64,000 nt of DNA from Agriotes lineatus (GCA_940337035.1 OW679197.1:42228466-42292465); one strand, 5' to 3'; shown: positions 46,336-58,659, counted from the stretch's first letter. The notes: generated from the sequence alone by a model not told the origin. Program-made: numbers and translations.

Positions 46336-47629
46336 TGTGACGTTTCACCCCCTTATTAAGGGCGCCAAAATCTATACCTCGGGTAGCTCTAGTCGGAGAA
46401 TTACTTTTGGCTCAAATATAGAATAGAAGTAATAACACAGGAGAATATCATAAACAGATATAATGTGTTTAAATAGGTACATTAATAACTCAAAATGAAT
46501 TGTATTTCAATAAATACACGAATAATAACGAGGGCGATGGTTGCTTTCCTGGAAGGGGCTGCTACCGCAGTCGCATTGGGGTACTGCAGGCCTGCTGGTG
46601 ATGGCTCGCTATAACGCACGCTGGAACTTCTAACAGCGAGAATTAGGTCGGATGTCTTGCTTACAGGTTACTCACTTCGGTTCTACTGGAAGCGGTTGTA
46701 GCTCTTTTGCAGCAGTGGTGATAACGAGTTGTTTACAGGAGATGGCTACTGCAAATATTCCGGATTAAATTGCAAGCTGGTAAAGGTTACCTGCATCTGG
46801 AACTAGCTTCATAAACAGCAGGGCGATCCGTGATTATTCTAGCGGCCGGCGCAGCCTGGATTTGCAACATAGCGGTGGTCTCGGAGTTTCCGCTGTTTAA
46901 ATGGCGGCGTACTGGAACTGGGATGCCTTCGCTTGCGGGCTTTTGGACAGCTTCCAGGGCGTTGCCGGTTGGTGAGCGCCCTATCTAGCGATCTTTATGT
47001 GGCGGCTTCTGGTATGCGGTTGCGGCGGTAGAAATCTGGGAATGCTTTAATGTCAACAAAATTAAGTTTGTTAAAATGTGGCCTTTACAATTAAAGTGTA
47101 CGGTCTGGATTCAAGCGAATACGGAGCAAATATCAACGGCGGTCTGGTTCGGAGGATTACAGGAAAATTAACTTGCAGGGTTCGCGGTCTCGACTTGCAA
47201 TTAACAGCGGTCTGGTTGGATGTATTACAGGATAATTAACTGCACTCATAGGCTGACATATACGCTGTCATCTCCCTAAGGGCTTATTGTAACTCATTTT
47301 ATTTCACTAGACAGATACGCTGTCAGGATAAAATAATATCAGATCAGGATCGGTAGGAAGGTATCTGGGACGGAATCTCAAGATATTTAGGAGCGCCCAT
47401 GTGTTCTCCTTATATAGGTTTCGTGCGCTCTTATCGGCACCCGGGCTCGCTACTTCATGGGAGGGGAAAACACTCCTGCGGTTCTTTTGTGCGGCTCGCG
47501 CATTGGTAGTAGGATTCTGTTATCTTCTTTTGTCGCGGCGGCTAGATGTAAACGCTTGATAACGCGATGAATTAAATTCAAATACTTTTTAGGTATCATT
47601 AGAATTTTAATTCAAGGGCAAACGTTACA
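46336..47629 (-). mobile_element. Solo LTR (about 1.29 kb)
   Basis: The ends TGTGACGTTT and AAACGTTACA are inverted with one mismatch, and AACT/TACT flank it as a possible 4-bp target duplication. Orientation is minus: a CCTATATAAGG box lies at about 47417-47427 and the AT-rich polyadenylation-like and GAGGTATAGAT blocks follow downstream on that strand. GC-rich regulatory-type sequence fills the middle. No internal coding region adjoins it. Its terminal 300 bp resemble 25780-26071. Confidence 0.6.
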
Positions 47630-47644
47630 TACTAAGGTAATTAG

Positions 47645-48130
47645 TATTAGGTGTACGTAATGGATCATGTAGGCTAAATTCAGAGTAAGACTTAGGAACC
47701 TGATTATTAATTAACGTATATGGACCAACAAGCTGTAAAGCAAAAAAATATAAACATGATATAAAAATAATAATGGGATATTGGAGTAATAAAGTAGAAA
47801 ATAAAAATAATGAAAGAGAAAGAGAAAGCATGGACTAGGTAATAAGAATGACAACGAAGAACGACTAATAAAATTCTGAACCAAAAACAACTGCATGATT
47901 AGAGGAACCCTATTTAAAAATATAATCATACACAATGTCACATGGATATTTTCGGATGGGTGCATGAAAAATCAGAATGCTACATGGTATTAGATATATG
48001 AGTGCGGAATCGATGTAGGCTCAGATGATGATTTTGTCGGAGCAAAACTAAGAATTATTCTTAAAGTAAATAAAAAATATGAAGGAATGAGATTAAAATT
48101 ATATACGTAAAGAACGCTTAAAGGTGAAAT
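47645..48130 (+). pseudogene. RTE-type LINE endonuclease fragment
   Basis: Translation with frame changes gives VYGPTSCKAKKYKHDIKIIM, then NEERLIKF, IRGTLFKNIIIHNVTWIFSD, GCMKNQN, IYECGIDVGSDDDFVGAKLR and IILKVNKKYE. These are the YAPT, ERL-F, GT-F--K-IHK-TW-SPDG and GSDH-LV motifs of RTE endonuclease. The GSDH histidine is replaced (GSDDD). It has multiple stops and is dead. No RT follows. Confidence 0.65.
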
Positions 48131-48386
48131 TAAGAAATGAATTAGGAACGGTAGAAGAAGGATAAAACAAAGATATTGGCACATTTACAACCTGATGAAG
48201 TGTCTAAACCAGTAAATAAATTGAAAAAGGTGGTTAGAATACAGAGACAAAGATACAAGTGTCCAATACACCATTTGAAATAAAGAAAGAGAAGCTGAAT
48301 ATCAGTGGTAATAATTGGTTTGGAGAAATAATGCCCAGGGAGTAGACGAATAAGACTACTTCTGGCCATGTATTAATCAGATGATA

Positions 48387-48914
48387 CAAGGTCCTGCAAA
48401 ATGAAGTATCCATTTTCAAAGTTAATTAATTTCATAATATAATGAGATATAAATTCAAATCAAGTCGCCATGCTTTCGCGATAAATGGAAATTTAAGACA
48501 GTTGTCAAAGTGTTTGCAAGAAATGTTAGTTTAGCTGTGAATATGGAGCATTGGTCAAATATTCAACGTTCTTTCGCGGTTGAAGTTTATTTTAAAAATA
48601 ACAATTCTGTTGTAACCACCCAGCGTTTATTTCGTAGTCACTTTCATTTAAATCCACGAGATCCAGTTCCTAGTCGGATAACAATTAAAAAGTAGGTACA
48701 CAGGTTTCGCAATACTGCTTCATGTGCCAAAGAAAAACCAAAAGGAAGAACTCGTTCTGTACGCACACTTGAACTTTCTTGGTAGGCTTCAACAGTACCA
48801 ACAGCGAGAAGGAGGTGTTTCCATAAGAACTTTTTGTTTGATTTTTGTATAAAAATTTAGCCATTAACAAAAACAACTCAATTTAAAATTGAGACTCTAT
48901 TCTGCCGGACCTTG
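48387..48914 (+). mobile_element. Mariner-like mini-element retaining an N-terminal HTH
   Basis: TA-flanked ends CAAGGTCCTGCAAAATGA and the inverse of CAAGGTCCGGCAGAATAG. From ATG 48543 the frame reads MEHWSNIQRSFAVEVYFKNN, then VVTTQRLFRSHFHLNP and PSRITIKK, and stops at TAG 48693, where relatives have Trp. The next frame segment (VHRFRNTASCAKEKPKGRTR) is still readable. This is the DUF4817-type HTH of mariner-like transposases. The catalytic domain is deleted. Confidence 0.75.
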
Positions 48915-49220
48915 TATAACAAATGATATAATTACACTTTAAGGTTTACCTTTACAACAAAGTTGGTTTTGCATTTGATCAGTAATAAGAGAAAGAAATT
49001 TTGTAAAAGGTTTTACTCAGAACTTCCTTCGCAAGTGGAAGGTTTGAAAATATCAAAGGGAAAAAAGAATTATTTTTTAAGGTGTTCACCTTGTGCGTGT
49101 CAGGCTCAAACTAGGTCTACTTTCATCAAGGGTAAGAAGCTGAGCAATGGTCAAAATGTTACTTTTATTGAACTCATAGCTCACGAGTTAAAATAAAAAT
49201 AGACAGAATTGTATTTTTTT

Positions 49221-49905
49221 AAGTTGCTCACTTTGTATATATTTGACTGAAGTATATTCTGTTTGAAGGTAGGTAGATATCTAATCTGTATGCAAAATCT
49301 TGTCTTTCTCACACAACTAGTTTTTGAGCTACACCGCCAACAGACCGACAGATAGATGGACAGACAGGTAGACGGACAGAGAAACAGAGAGGCGAATTTG
49401 AGAAAATCTATTTTTTGTCATCTAGCGACCCTGAAACGTGAAGATCTAAAGAAATCTCAGAAGGTGATTTTTTCACGATTACAATAGTGAGTAGTATAAA
49501 TTATCATTTACTTAACACGTTCCTCCTGTGTACACACATACTTCTTTATAATTCATTTATTAACTTTCTTTATGGTTTATTTATTAATTATAATTCAAGG
49601 CAATTAATTAATTATTTCCTTAATTTTGCAATTGCTAGATATCAAACCTGCTTTTCTCTTTTTGTAATAGTGAAAAAATCACCTATCGAGATTTCTTCAG
49701 ATCTTCACGTTTCAGGGTCCCTAGATAATAAAAACAATATTTTCTCAATTTCGTCTGTCTGTCTGCCTGTCAGTCTGCTGACGGTATAACTCAAAATCTG
49801 CTGTTTGGAGGAAGACGATATTTTGCATGCGGATTAAATGTTTACCTGGCCCGAAACCGAATACACTTCCAGTCAAATATATACAGGGTGAGCACTTTCA
49901 AAAAT
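49221..49905. mobile_element. Long fold-back element, arms about 270 bp
   Basis: The left arm contains TATATATTTGACTGAAG, GTATGCAAAATCTTGTC and CCTGAAACGTGAAGATCT. The right arm is the diverged inverse (AGATCTTCACGTTTCAGG, TTTTGCATGC, CAGTCAAATATATA). The loop is AT-rich (49505-49650). The arm cores belong to the same dispersed family as 14330-14460 and 17115-17260. Confidence 0.65.
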
Positions 49906-50149
49906 AAAATATTGTCTATTTTGCTTTAACGCAGAAATCGATAAAACTAACAATTTGCACAGCTCAGCTTTTTACTTTTAATAGAAATGGGACCCAACAT
50001 ATACAGGGTGAACATGAAAAAAAGGAGAAAAGGAAAACGATCGATACCTATTACAGCCAGCGCAACGCAAAGGTGTAGAGATTTCCGCGCACTGCATTCA
50101 ACGCAAGGAACGATCGACACGTACCGCAGTTGTACTCAACTGAAGAATT

Positions 50150-50305
50150 CGGCCAATGATCGAAATTTATACCCAGAACGCCTTGTGGACTTTGCAATAC
50201 GCCCAGAACGCGTTGTGGGTAAATTTATTCGCATTGTTTCGCCCACTGAGCGAAGCGTACTACTCACAACGCGTCGTGTGCAAATTAACAATATCCACTA
50301 AACGA
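50150..50305. repeat. Palindromic repeat with ACGCGTTGTG motifs, copy 1
   Basis: Contains GAAATTTATACCCAGAACGC, GTGGACTTTGCAATACGC and GTAAATTTATTCGCATTGTT, and is matched in reverse orientation at 52920-53090. The 104- and 129-residue frames that span both copies are by-products. Confidence 0.6.
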
Positions 50306-50309
50306 TTTA

Positions 50310-50877
50310 ACGAAATTCATCGTATTTTGTATTGCAACCTCATAAAATTCACAATAGCGAATGAAACCGTGCTGGTTTGAAGTTGTTTATTTGATAAAAT
50401 ATAATATGATTACATAATGTTGTAACTATGTATTATTTATTTTTGACGTTAGTGAAAAATATATGATTACATAATATGGTATTATAATTATGTATTATTT
50501 ATTTTTGCACGTTAGTGAGCCATGGCATTTAGAACTGCATTTGACTTTTTACTGTTTACGGGAACACTTATTGTCAGTACAAAATCTCTTGCAGTTGCAC
50601 CTGAGAAAACCTTGACCTGAGCCCATTGCGACCCCTTGCTGCAGCTCGCAGAGGAATTTTCCTGCTACTATTCTATATAAAGTTTATTTAAAGCGGCATA
50701 CCGAATAAAAGCGGTTAGGATGCTTTGCATTGTGACTCCTTTGCATTACCCATAATGTGACGAAGGATTAAGGGTAGGCCTTACCTGGTGGCGAAAGTTA
50801 TATTTGGTGTTTTGCCGGCTGGTAATTATCCGCCTAAGTTGACTAACTCCTCTGGAAGAATCGGGGTTCCAGCTAAG
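50310..50877. other. Unannotated spacer
   Basis: Non-coding. Two similar AT-rich blocks repeat (ATATGATTACATAAT at about 50402 and 50460). Confidence 0.3.
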
Positions 50878-52750
50878 CTGCAAAAATAACTATGGGAGAG
50901 GGCGCCAGATCCTCCACGTCGACAAATCCTTGGGTTAAACCTCTCCAAGGTAAGAGATAAACCCAGCAAACCAAATAATAGCAAAACCAATAACTAGTAA
51001 CAGTATTTATTTCAACAGTTGGTTCTATAGTGCAAACATATATGATAACATGTAAACCTATAAATATATACACATAAATAATAATGCCAATTCATCCAAA
51101 TAGTATAGATATGCTCGAGCTGCATAGACAAAATTTATTTTACAGCAATATACGCCTAAAACAGTAAAGTTAGATTTAAGCAAAAGCAATGAAGTTGATA
51201 CTCAATTTTGAGCCGACCGCGTCGGTGTAATTCCGCCGAGCAAATAACTATAAATACGTGTGTACAAAATGAGAACACAAATTAGCACGCACCCTGTTAA
51301 GCAACGTGCCGCAGAACAGAGCGATGCAAGCGGCAAGCTAACCTTAACACCGATTATTAGCTCGATCTGACTTTATGAGAGTACCCAAAATGTAGAAGGG
51401 GCGAAATAACTTCAGATTGCATGGCCATACAAGGTTCGAAGAGATTTCTATGACAAACTCATTAGTCTCGTTATGATAGTTCAAGTAACGGCTTGAATGC
51501 GCTCCTAACAGCAATAGCTAATACCTCCGGATTGCAAATTACTTTTAAATCAATTAAATTTTCGTCGTTGTGAGACCGCGAGCGGTTCATTAGCCACAAA
51601 CTTCCCAGTACGCGATGACGTTAATATATGTAACCTCATCAGCTGAGTTTGAGTGCAAGGGACTAAAAATATCCTGCAGCAGATCCCGTCGTTAAACGCA
51701 GCCAGGCCGTAACTTAGGTAAGTTCAAACACCCTATGCAGGCTTAATGGAATAACTGAACTTTATAATACATTATAGGGTGCCCAATCCCCAAGCTACGT
51801 GTGATATATTTGACGTGGCCGCACCGAAACACATCGTATCGCCAGGGTAAGTAAATTAAACGCAGCTATCAACACCGCGAAAGTGGCCTCTAAACTGTCG
51901 TGCTATTAAGCAGCTAGTGCTAATAATGCAACTACCACTAAATCTATATTACAATGGACAACGCGAGACGAATCGCATGAAATGCCCTATTATTATCTAT
52001 ACAATTAACTACAGATACATTTACACACCCCAATAACCAATTCGTGTGATCTTCGCAGGCTCGGATGGTACGTGCCGAGCTAGAAGCTGCAAGCGCTTGC
52101 GTGGCACCTGGGGCAGCGGCATCAGGGCACGAGGAGAAGAAATCGCCAGCTCCCGGCAGCGGAAAGGTTATCTCAGGGGCCTTGCCTTGAGGCAGGCAAC
52201 AAGCGAACAGACTGCAGGTAGGCGACTCTACTAAGCGCTTCCAAGGAGTGTGGCGCAGAGTGATTTCCAATTCCCTTGCGAAATCCAGGGGGAAGTTGGC
52301 TAAAATCGTACAAAATTTCTAGGTGAGTTCCCGATAAGGATATAGGAGCTATCGTAAACTAACCTTGGGTTAAAGGGCAGCCAAATGTGGACGTGGCAAA
52401 CGCTGGCCCAAATAATTCCGCCGAAGCGTTAGACGTAAGAATTCAAACAAAACCAATAATTCGAACGTCAAAAAGGCATTTGTGCTTCCAGATCCTCCAC
52501 AACCAATGAAGCCTAGCCAAGCCAATTGGCTTTTTGAAGCATTACACCGTGGGACACCCAACTTGCTTGCACAAATTTTCAATGGAAAAGAACGAGAGAA
52601 ACCAGCCACAAGCCCACCAGTTCAGGTTATCAAAAACTTCCCAGAAATTTTGGCAAGAGGACCCACAAAAAATCACTGAAAAGTTGGAGTGTTCTCATGT
52701 GATAACATCATTGTTGCCTACCCGGTCAGGTAGGATGTATTGGGTATTTG
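50878..52750 (-). other. LTR-like block, minus strand (tentative)
   Basis: On the minus strand a long, locally GC-rich non-coding block ends GAGGATCTGGCGCCCTCTCCC followed by TTATTTTTGCA. This parallels the ends of the two other LTRs (GAGGTATAGAT, TGGCGCCCT, then a terminal segment). AATAAATACTGTTACTAG lies 110 bp before it, as a poly(A) signal might. The other end and a target duplication were not found. Confidence 0.3.
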
Positions 52751-52914
52751 GGGAAAATTAAATGCGAATAGTAAAATTTAGTTAATTATTAGAAATATTA
52801 CCTGAGAAACCACCTATTAATCGTAACGAAATGCCTAAAGATAAAATACAACTAGCTTTTTTTACTCTAATGCATGCGAAACTACAAATTATCGGTAACA
52901 ATAACGTGATGAAC

Positions 52915-53095
52915 TTAGTATATGTTCGACCTTCGTCGTCAAATCGTGTTGTGGATTTTGTTAATTTGTCCAAAACGCGTTGTGAGTAGTACGCTAGTGG
53001 CCGAAACAATGCGAATAAATTTACCCACAATGCGATCTGAGCATATTGCAAAGTCCACAACGCGTTGTGGGTATAAATTTCGGCCACTGCCGGGA
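52915..53095. repeat. Palindromic repeat with ACGCGTTGTG motifs, copy 2 (inverted)
   Basis: Reverse complement carries GAAATTTATACCCACAACGC and GTAAATTTATTCGCATTGTT, as in copy 1 at 50150-50305. Confidence 0.6.
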
Positions 53096-53735
53096 TTTCC
53101 CAATTGAATACATTATACACTCTTCGAATTATATTAGAACAAACAGTTGCGATGGACGGTGAAATATACATCTACTTCATAGACCTCGCAGCTTTTATTA
53201 AGAGGAAGAAGAAGAAGATATTTCTATCTCTTATTATGGTTTTCTGACTTTATTTTTGCCTGTAGCGATGAAATCTAGTACTTGATGTGCTAAATTTTTA
53301 TCTGGTTCCCGAAATATATAACCTATCTATTCCCATTTCAGTCTCCTTTAGTCTGGTGTTAGTGATTTTCTGAAGATCTTCAAGTTTCTAAGGTACGTAC
53401 CATTGTATTCTTTTTATGTTGTCAATGTTTTGTTTGAGAACTCAATCCATTACTCTAATAATGAAAGTGACAGGATGCACCTTTGTTTTACGCCACTGTA
53501 GATGTTGATTGCTTTCCCTCGTATTCGATTTTTGCTTTATAATTTCGGTATAAAATTTTTTATTATACCTGCATCAGAATCGCCGTTTAAAGCACGCCGA
53601 CCTTTAAAGGTTGTCAAGGAAACGAGGTATATAGGTAACATTATAACTTCATCGCTATCTTTATTTTGCTGACACGACTGAATGCAACAACGGACGTAGA
53701 CGCGACAAAAACGTAAACAATTCTCGTAACTATAG
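53096..53735. other. Unannotated spacer
   Basis: Non-coding; a (GAA)n tract at about 53200-53217. Nothing else is seen. Confidence 0.3.
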
Positions 53736-53739
53736 TAGC

Positions 53740-53875
53740 AATATTATTATGCTGGTCTTTAAAACACTTGCTCTATTTCGAGCACTCCGGCTACGCCGTC
53801 GTGTTCGAAAACTCGAGCGTGTTTTAAAAACCTTGTTATCCACTCTTACTTTAATATACTATTTTCTACGATTGT
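53740..53875. repeat. Fold-back palindrome with CG-rich centre
   Basis: Arms around CTTTAAAACACTTGCTC and CTCGAGCGTGTTTTAAAA, centred on CCGGCTACGCCGTCG. Similar in design to 12105-12230 and 57570-57725. Confidence 0.55.
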
Positions 53876-53999
53876 GTCAAAATGACAACTTTTTGCACTG
53901 TTTCTAGTGTCAAAAGCGACGTTTGTAGCACTCTTAGTATTAGCGCCCAAAACGTCTTATTCGCACGTTGCCATTGGAGGCGTGTTTTCTTCCTTCTTC

Positions 54000-56900
54000 T
54001 TCCTTTGAGGTGCGGGGGTTGACCCTGCAGCACTCAGGCCTGAGGCCCATTGTGCGTACCGCCTTTTAAATCTCATCTTTGAACAGACCGTTACCAACCG
54101 CAAAAGCTAGCACTTAGCCTATAGGGATGAGCCTTATGTCCTCCGGTTCTAAGAACGCTGCGCCGAAGTGTTTGTGTCGCAGGGTCATTAGTCTGACACA
54201 CTGGCATAATATGTGCTGGGAAGATTCCCCCTCTTCCCCGCATAGCCTGCAGGGCGGATCATTTGTGACACCGTTTCTGTGCAGGTGTTTGTTGAGGTAA
54301 CAGTGCCCCGTTAAGAGTCCTGTTACGATCCCAATTTGCTTCTTGCTGAGTTTTAGAAGCTCTTTGGACGTCGACAGCGATATCTCCCCGTTAAAGAGTT
54401 TAGCTTGCCTTGGTCCCTGCTGTAAAGACCATTCACAAAGGAACCGGTTCCAGACCCATTTCTTCGTGTCTAGCTTTACATTGCAATATGGTATCCCAAG
54501 AATTGGTTCGGGTCCAGGCGGGTCCCCACTGGAGCCCTACCTAGCTAACTGATGCGCCTCTTCGTTACCGTCAATGTTGCTATGACCTGGTACCCACAGA
54601 AACTTTACAGAGTTCTGCATGCAGAGTGTCGTCAGCGCCGCTCGACATTCAGACACTAGCTCCGAAGACACCCTGAAGGAATTCAGGGCTAAGAGAGCGG
54701 TCTGGCTGTCCGAGCAGATGTAGATATGTTTGTTAGTAAAACCTCTGTCTAGGTTTTCATAAACACAGGCCAGGATCGCATACACCTCGGCCTGGAATAC
54801 GGTGGCGTACCTGCCCAGTGAGAACAAACGCTTTACTCTAGGTGATTTGCCAAAGGCCCGCCCCTACGCCAGCCTCGGTCCTAGAACCGTCTGTGAACCA
54901 GATAAGTCCGTTAGCAGTCAGGAGGTTATGGCCACTGGCAATCCAGTTCTCTCTAGAAGGGATGACTGTTTTATATGGCCTATTGAAGGAAAAGGAAGGG
55001 ACCATACGATCACTCCTCATGCTGAAGGGTATCGTGAGCCTCTGCCATAATTGACAGGACCCTCGAATGCCCCAGCGTTCCTCCTACCTTTGTCCACTGA
55101 CCCCCACACTTAACCCTGTAGGCCGCCCTTCTAGCCTCAGCCTTAATCATTAGGTGAAGGGGCACTAGTCCGAGAAGGGCTTCCAGGGCCGTTGTGGGTG
55201 CTGTTCGCATTGCTCCTGTTACTTCTAGACAAGCTAGCCGTTGGAGTTGGCCGAAGCATTTCGTTGCGCTAGCTAAGGTGACCCGCGGCCACCATACAAG
55301 TGGAGCGTAAGTGATGAGGGGTCTTATCACCGCAATGTACATCCACATGATAACATTCGGTTTAACACCCCACGTGTTTCCAAAGGTACGTCTACACATC
55401 CAAAAGGAGGCAGTTACCCTTTGTATTTGTCGTTCCGAGTGCTCCTTCTAGGTTAGTTTGGCGTCCAGGATTACTCCCAGATACTTGACTTTCCCGGCGG
55501 CCCTCAGAGGAGTACCGACGAGTACAGGGTCAATAAAATCCTCTATCTTCCTTTCCCTTGTGAATAGGACAGGTTCGGTTTTGTCGGGGTTTACCGACAA
55601 TCTGTGCCCTATGCACCATCTTTCCATGATTCTGAGGGCACTTAGAGTAACCTCACAGATGGTATGTGGAAATTTTCCTCTTACGAGGATAGCAAGGTCA
55701 TTTGCATAGCCTTGCGTATATATTCCGGTTCCGTTAGGGTCACGCAAGAGCCCATCTATGACGAGGGGCCACATTAAGGGCGAGAGTACTCCCCCCTGCG
55801 GGCACCCACGCCTGACGCTCACCTTTACGGTATCCTCATTTAGAGTGGCGGTTACCCTGCGGTTTTCTAGCATGGATTTCATCCACCGAACAATGGTGGG
55901 CTCTATTCCATGGCTCGTTGCCGCAGTGCATATGGACTCGAAGGCAGTGTTGTCAAACGCGCTCTCTATACCTACAAAAGTACCTAGGGCCAGTTCTTTG
56001 TGTTTCAGCGCCTCCTCTATCCTAAAAACGATAGTATGAAGGGCCGATTCCACTGACTTGCCCATTTGGTACGCATGATGGTTTGGATGCAATGGTATTA
56101 TCCTTAGTGCGCCGTCTCTTATGTACCTATCTACCATTCATTCCACCGTTTTAAGTAGAAATGAGGTAAGCAGATAGGTCTAAATGATTTGGCCAGGTCA
56201 AACAAAGTTCGACCTGCCTTTGGTATAAAGACCACCTTAACGGATCTCCACGCTATTGGTGTGTACCCGAAAGCAAGGCAGGTTCTGAAAATGTTATAGA
56301 GTGGCCTGATGAGCACATCTATCCCTTCCTGTAGAAGTGCCGGAAAGATGCCATCTGGCCCTGGACTTTTGAACGGATCAAATGTGCTTATCGCCCACCT
56401 GATCTTTTCATGTGTTACCACTTTCGAGGCTATCTCCCAGTCCATTGGCTTAATGCCAATGTGGGGAGCCCTTACTAGTGGGACATCACCAGTCTCAGCC
56501 ACAGAGTCTGGGAAGTGAACCTCTAGGAAATGCTTTATGGTCTTCTTATCAGTGGCCGTATGGTCACCAGAAGGGAGCCTTAGGCACTCCAAGTCGGCTC
56601 TTGGATTTTTTGAGAGAGTCTTATGCAGTCTAGCTGCTGCTGGTAGTCCTTCAATGTCGAGACAGAAGGCCTTCCAGGACTCTCGTTTAGATCTACGAAT
56701 GGAATCCTGCGTTGAGCCGGTTTAAAGCAGTCCCAATCGCATGCGGACTTTGTATGCATTGCCCTATTTAGGAGCCTGCATGTCTCTTTACGCTGCATTT
56801 GGAGCTCGGAGTTCCACCATGGTATTTTTCTTGCCCTTTTTGCGCATCGTAGCTGGCAGCTCCTTTCAAAAGAAGCATTGACCGCAGTATTGATAATACT

Positions 56901-57455
56901 TAGGTGCTCTTCCACCTCCTGTGTGGTGCGAGTGCTATAGGGAATTTCATGTAGTCCATTCGAGAGGTCCACCCTAAAGGTAGCCCAGTCGATAGACTTG
57001 GGATTCCTATACGCTGCACCTTCGCTGTGTTGCAGCTCCAGGTTGAATCGGATGTACCGGTAGTCCGAAAGGGATGGTTCCGGTACGACTCGCCAGTTTT
57101 TTGTCCATTGGGTTACCTGTGTGGATCCCAAGGTCAAATGAATTACTTCCTGTCACCTGGAAGTAACAAAAGTGGAACTTCCCCTATTGAGAATCTCAAG
57201 GCCTGTGGTTGACAGATACTCCAGAAGATCCCTTCCTCTGGGTATTCGCGTCACTTCCAATTAGCAAGGGGAATCGCTTTTCCTTGCAATAATTGACCAC
57301 GTTCTCTAGTTCCTGGATCGGTGGTGGGTCTGGAGAGTCGTAAGGGAGGGAGGTAGGCCGAACAAACAACAAGGTTTGTCTTCCTACTGTCCTTCACGGG
57401 ACACGTCCTTATGGCTACCAGATCTCTGAAACAAAATTCTGGTAGGCGTGTTTTA
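54000..57455 (-). pseudogene. 5'-truncated LINE (I/LOA-type) with endonuclease, RT, RNase H and zinc finger
   Basis: Read on the minus strand from 57455. The end of the AP endonuclease (LVAIRTCPVKDSRKTNLVV, then LIGSDANTQ) comes first, then a linker (57137-56580) and the RT. RT pieces are FDPFKSPGPDGIFPALLQEG, FIPKAGRT, NHHAYQMGKSVESALH, GCPQGGVLSPLMW and YANDLAILV (about 55700). Next come a thumb/connection (55399-55010), RNase H (IWFTDGSRTEAGVGAGL, FQAEVYAIL, ICSDSQTALLAL, FLWVPGHSNIDGNEEAHQLA), and CRLCGEEGESSQHILC, a terminal zinc finger (about 54205-54258). The catalytic residues of RT are lost twice: motif A reads FVGIESAFD (Asp to Gly) and YADD reads YAND. Several frameshifts and stops break it. 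ORF1 and the start of the endonuclease are missing, as expected of 5' truncation. Confidence 0.85.
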
Positions 57456-57569
57456 ATACTAAATTAAAACCGCTTTGCCGTAAGTTTGAATGTCGACATA
57501 ACCTATAATATCTAACACAATGTGACGGAAAAAGTGTCACCGAACTAAGTTTTTATATTTCTGTTACGA

Positions 57570-57725
57570 TCGTAGAAAAAATAGCGTATGATACACGTGT
57601 ATAAAAGCCATTACAGCACTAGCGACATTAAAAGCACTCCGCTAGCGCGTTGCGCTTTTAAACTCGTCGAACGTGCTTTAAAGGCGTACTTATACACTAG
57701 TATCATAATATACTATTTTGACACA
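57570..57725. repeat. Fold-back palindrome with CG-rich centre
   Basis: Arms around ATAGCGTATGATACACGTGT and ACACTAGTATCATAATATACT, with a CTCCGCTAGCGCGTTGCGC centre. Non-coding. Confidence 0.55.
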
Positions 57726-57825
57726 GGCGACTCTATAAATCTCTCGGTACTTTTCAATTTGTTACTATGAATTTTTACGACTGTCAATACAAAACTTATG
57801 GGTTTTAGGTATTTATTGAGTTGTT

Positions 57826-57945
57826 GGATAAAGGTTTGTATGGCACGCCTGTGTTATTACAAATAATTCACTTGAGAAAAGACCACTCAACTTTTCTCTC
57901 GTGGTTTATTTGTAATACAACACACTTATACCATAAATAACTATT
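57826..57945. repeat. Fold-back palindrome
   Basis: TTTGTATGGCACGCCTGTGT with TATTACAAATAA pairs with TTATTTGTAATACAACACAC and ACTTATACCATAAA around an AGAAAAGACC..CTTTTCTC stem. Confidence 0.55.
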
Positions 57946-57949
57946 ATTG

Positions 57950-58655
57950 GTTTCATATTGAAAGATATAACAGAAAAGTAACACCCTGGTGTGGTCATTA
58001 GAATTGTTAAATGTAATATTCTTTGACCAATATTTTTAAATGCTATACCTACTGTTTAGAGGTTTAGATGAGAATAATGTCTATAAATATGTTCAATTTT
58101 AGAAAAGGAACTAATAAATAATTTCTAGATCTGCAATAAGTAGTATCTAAAACGTTATGTAAATCTTTATCGTTTTATCGCATGTATAATGGATTAACCG
58201 GAGGCGTTTGATACCGTTTATACGGTATGCCGGCAGTTTGAGCTACATATTAAAGTAATAAATGTTACTTAGTGTCGGAATCCTATAAGCTGACTTCCCA
58301 TTTATCGAAGTGTCCCTTTTGTGATTGTGGCATAGAGAACCTAGTTTCCTTCTGGAGAATAAATTATTCCTGTCGATTATTAAAGTTTAAAGTATGTCTT
58401 ATACTTATAGATTGTCTGTTTGCAGATCAACTTAATGGATATCGTATGTTTTAAAAACACTCTGTATATGTAATAATATGCGAGAGAACATTAAAACGTT
58501 TTACTTGTACCTATTTGTATCACATAGTGTAAAGTGTAAACTGTAAAACGGCGCGATGTAACTACTACTGTATGTAAATTCGAATATTTACATACGTACA
58601 AATGCTGGGAACAACATTTTATTGATCAAAATCACGAAATGTAAATACGAAGGTG
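57950..58655. other. Unannotated spacer
   Basis: AT-rich, non-coding. A small palindrome with GTATGTAAAT/ATTTACATAC arms lies at about 58571-58596. Confidence 0.3.
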
Positions 58656-58659
58656 TATT

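Noticed and set aside
49987..50301. 104-codon frame with a basic start, and its partner at 52782-53171 (minus)
   Set aside because: The resemblance between them comes from an inverted palindromic repeat; no recognisable domain.
54343..57212. Several plus-strand frames of 60-93 codons
   Set aside because: All are antisense shadows of the minus-strand LINE with RT and RNase H.
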